Assembly: GCA_039026595.1 (NCBI GenBank)
Contig: JBCCMA010000144.1
Location: 1-8,831, forward strand
Source: JBCCMA01 sp039026595
GTDB lineage: Bacteria; Pseudomonadota; Gammaproteobacteria; Steroidobacterales; JBCCMA01
Direction: 5' to 3'
DNA length: 8,831 nucleotides
Part shown: positions 7,674-8,831 of the stretch, piece after piece
How the letters are laid out: every line of letters begins with the position of its first letter
How positions within the stretch are numbered: position 1 is the stretch's first letter
Notes under the pieces: generated by a model
What the model was told of the DNA's origin: nothing
Seen by the model: the letters and a program-made list of their open reading frames with translations, nothing else
Databases searched by the model: none
Translations under genes and position numbers: made by a program

Positions 7674-7709
7674 AGGTCAGTCCGGACTACCACGGGCATC
7701 GTAGGCGTC

Positions 7710-8831
7710 TCAACGCGTGGCCCTTTTCATTATGTCGACCAAAACGCCGAGAACATTGGCCATTTGTGCTTCATTGATCGTGGGATGCACGAGAAACATG
7801 AGGCTCGTCTCGCCCAGTTCCCGCGCCACTGGAAGAGGCGCGTCGGGCGCACAGCCGGCAGCAATGATGGCCCGTTCCCGGTAGATCTCAGGGCACGACC
7901 CGGAGAAGCATGGGACACCGCGTTCGCCAATCGCGGTCATGAGCCGATCGCGCGTCCAGCCGGACCGCAACGCTGCTGGCCGCACAAACACGTAGAATTT
8001 GTAGGCGGCGTGCTCGATGTTGCTCGACGGCCACGGGATCCGCACCAAATCCAGACTGGCAAGCCCCCGACGCAACACCCCGGCATTGGCCCGGCGTCGG
8101 GCCACCCAATCAGGCAGTTTTTCAAGCTGCTTGCACCCGATCGCTGCCTGCATCTCCGTCATTCGGAAGTTATTGCCGATCGAATGATGCTGCCAGCGAA
8201 ATCCCGGCGGATGGTCTTTACGCTTGACCGTATCGAAGTCTTTCCCGTGATCCTTGAACGACCAAGCACGCCGCCAGATGGCGTCGTTGTTGGTCGTGAA
8301 CATGCCACCTTCGCCGCCGGTCGTCATGATCTTGTCCTGACAGAAGGAAAATCCGGCCGCATGTCCATAGGCGCCGACCCGAACGCCATCGATACTGGCT
8401 CCGTGTGCCTGGGCACAGTCTTCGATAACCGCCAGCCCGTGCTGCTCGGCCAATGCCATGATCCCGGGCATGTCGCACGGCCAACCGGCCAAGTGCACGG
8501 GCATAACCGCGCGGGTACGCGGCGTCATAACTTTCGCGATGGACTCGGCGGTCACGTTCTGGCTGTCGCGGTCCACGTCCGCAAAGACCGGACGTGCGCC
8601 GGTCAGCATGACACTGCTCACCGACGCAAAATAACTTCGGGGCGTGACAATCACCTCATCGCCCGCCCCAATCCCGAGTGCAATCAGGGCCAGATCAAGG
8701 GCCAGCGAGCCGTTTGCCGCCGCAATCGCGTGTCGGCTACCGATGTACTCGGCAAATTGAGATTCGAAAGCCGCATTCCAGTCGCCGGTCCAATAATTGA
8801 CTTTGCCTGACGCCAGAACGGACTGAGCAAC
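7710..8831 (-). CDS. DegT/DnrJ/EryC1/StrS-family PLP aminotransferase (5' end cut by window edge)
   Basis: Predicted sugar aminotransferase that passes an amino group, usually from glutamate, to a keto-sugar nucleotide, using pyridoxal phosphate in the cytoplasm. 373 residues are visible. The frame stays open to 8831, and the first visible residues (VAQSVLASGKVNYWTGD) match the early part of the family, so probably only some 10-30 residues are missing. Seen in order: the substrate-side NGSLALDLAL segment, GDEVIVTPRSYFASVSSV, VIEDCAQAHGA with the PLP-contacting Asp and Gln (visible residues 138 and 141), and GFSFCQDKIMTTGGEGG, whose Lys (visible residue 167, codon 8333-8331) should form the Schiff base. 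The SFCQDK-TTGGEGG variant differs from the common SFHxxK-xTTGEGG form and suggests a subfamily. Its neighbour, the 4,6-dehydratase, could supply its keto-sugar. Ends in TGA at 7712-7710. Substrate cannot be told. Confidence 0.93.
   Translation of the reverse strand, partial: VAQSVLASGKVNYWTGDWNAAFESQFAEYIGSRHAIAAANGSLALDLALIALGIGAGDEVIVTPRSYFASVSSVMLTGARPVFADVDRDSQNVTAESIAKVMTPRTRAVMPVHLAGWPCDMPGIMALAEQHGLAVIEDCAQAHGASIDGVRVGAYGHAAGFSFCQDKIMTTGGEGGMFTTNNDAIWRRAWSFKDHGKDFDTVKRKDHPPGFRWQHHSIGNNFRMTEMQAAIGCKQLEKLPDWVARRRANAGVLRRGLASLDLVRIPWPSSNIEHAAYKFYVFVRPAALRSGWTRDRLMTAIGERGVPCFSGSCPEIYRERAIIAAGCAPDAPLPVARELGETSLMFLVHPTINEAQMANVLGVLVDIMKRATR

Noticed and set aside
7679..7688. Palindrome AGTCCGGACT as a terminator after the aminotransferase gene
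   Set aside because: The stem leaves almost no loop and no T-run follows on the minus strand. It is kept only as a possible operator in the gap finding.
7554..8810. 418-codon open frame on the plus strand opposite the aminotransferase
   Set aside because: It lies antisense to a strongly conserved enzyme, runs across the gap into the dehydratase gene, and its translation is Arg/His/Pro-rich with no recognisable domain. It is a by-product of GC-rich codon use on the other strand.

Overview
The window is a stretch of a surface-polysaccharide (O-antigen, capsule or exopolysaccharide) biosynthesis locus. Every gene I can support lies on the minus strand, so the biological order runs from position 8831 down to 1. 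The sequence is fairly GC-rich, coding is dense, and two genes appear to start with TTG and one with GTG. The gene families (WbpM/FlaA1-like dehydratase, Wzz-type chain-length regulator, O-antigen polymerase-like and flippase-like membrane proteins) point to a Gram-negative proteobacterium, most likely a gammaproteobacterium. I cannot name a genus. No RNA gene, CRISPR array, insertion sequence or clear terminator was seen.

Layout in transcription order: (1) 8831-7710, a DegT/DnrJ/EryC1/StrS-family PLP aminotransferase whose N-terminus runs off the right edge; (2) a 120-bp gap with a weak promoter-like site, a small inverted repeat and a good Shine-Dalgarno sequence; (3) 7589-5616, a membrane-anchored WbpM/FlaA1/CapD-type nucleotide-sugar 4,6-dehydratase/epimerase with a TTG start; (4) 5547-4642, a short Wzz-type chain-length determinant with a TTG start; (5) 4658-3414, an O-antigen polymerase/ligase-like membrane protein overlapping the end of the wzz-like gene by 17 bp; (6) 3392-2229, a polytopic membrane protein best read as a Wzx/MOP-type polysaccharide flippase; (7) 2189 (or 2222)-57, a two-domain oxidoreductase joining a zinc-less alcohol-dehydrogenase-like half to a Gfo/Idh/MocA half; (8) at the left edge, the first few codons of a further gene, possibly a heparinase II/III-like protein.

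Working model (inference): the dehydratase makes a UDP- or dTDP-4-keto-6-deoxy-hexose, the aminotransferase converts such a keto-sugar to an amino sugar, and the two-domain oxidoreductase performs another redox step on a sugar or cyclitol. The finished lipid-linked repeat would be flipped by the Wzx-like protein, polymerised by the Wzy-like protein and length-controlled by the Wzz-like protein. From the wzz-like gene leftward the genes are tightly packed (17-bp overlap, then 21-bp and 6-39-bp gaps), as in one operon. No glycosyltransferase lies in the window, so the rest of the pathway must be elsewhere.

I found no clearly undescribed system. The most interesting part is the left end, where the two-domain oxidoreductase with non-standard active-site signatures is followed by a possible heparinase-like gene.
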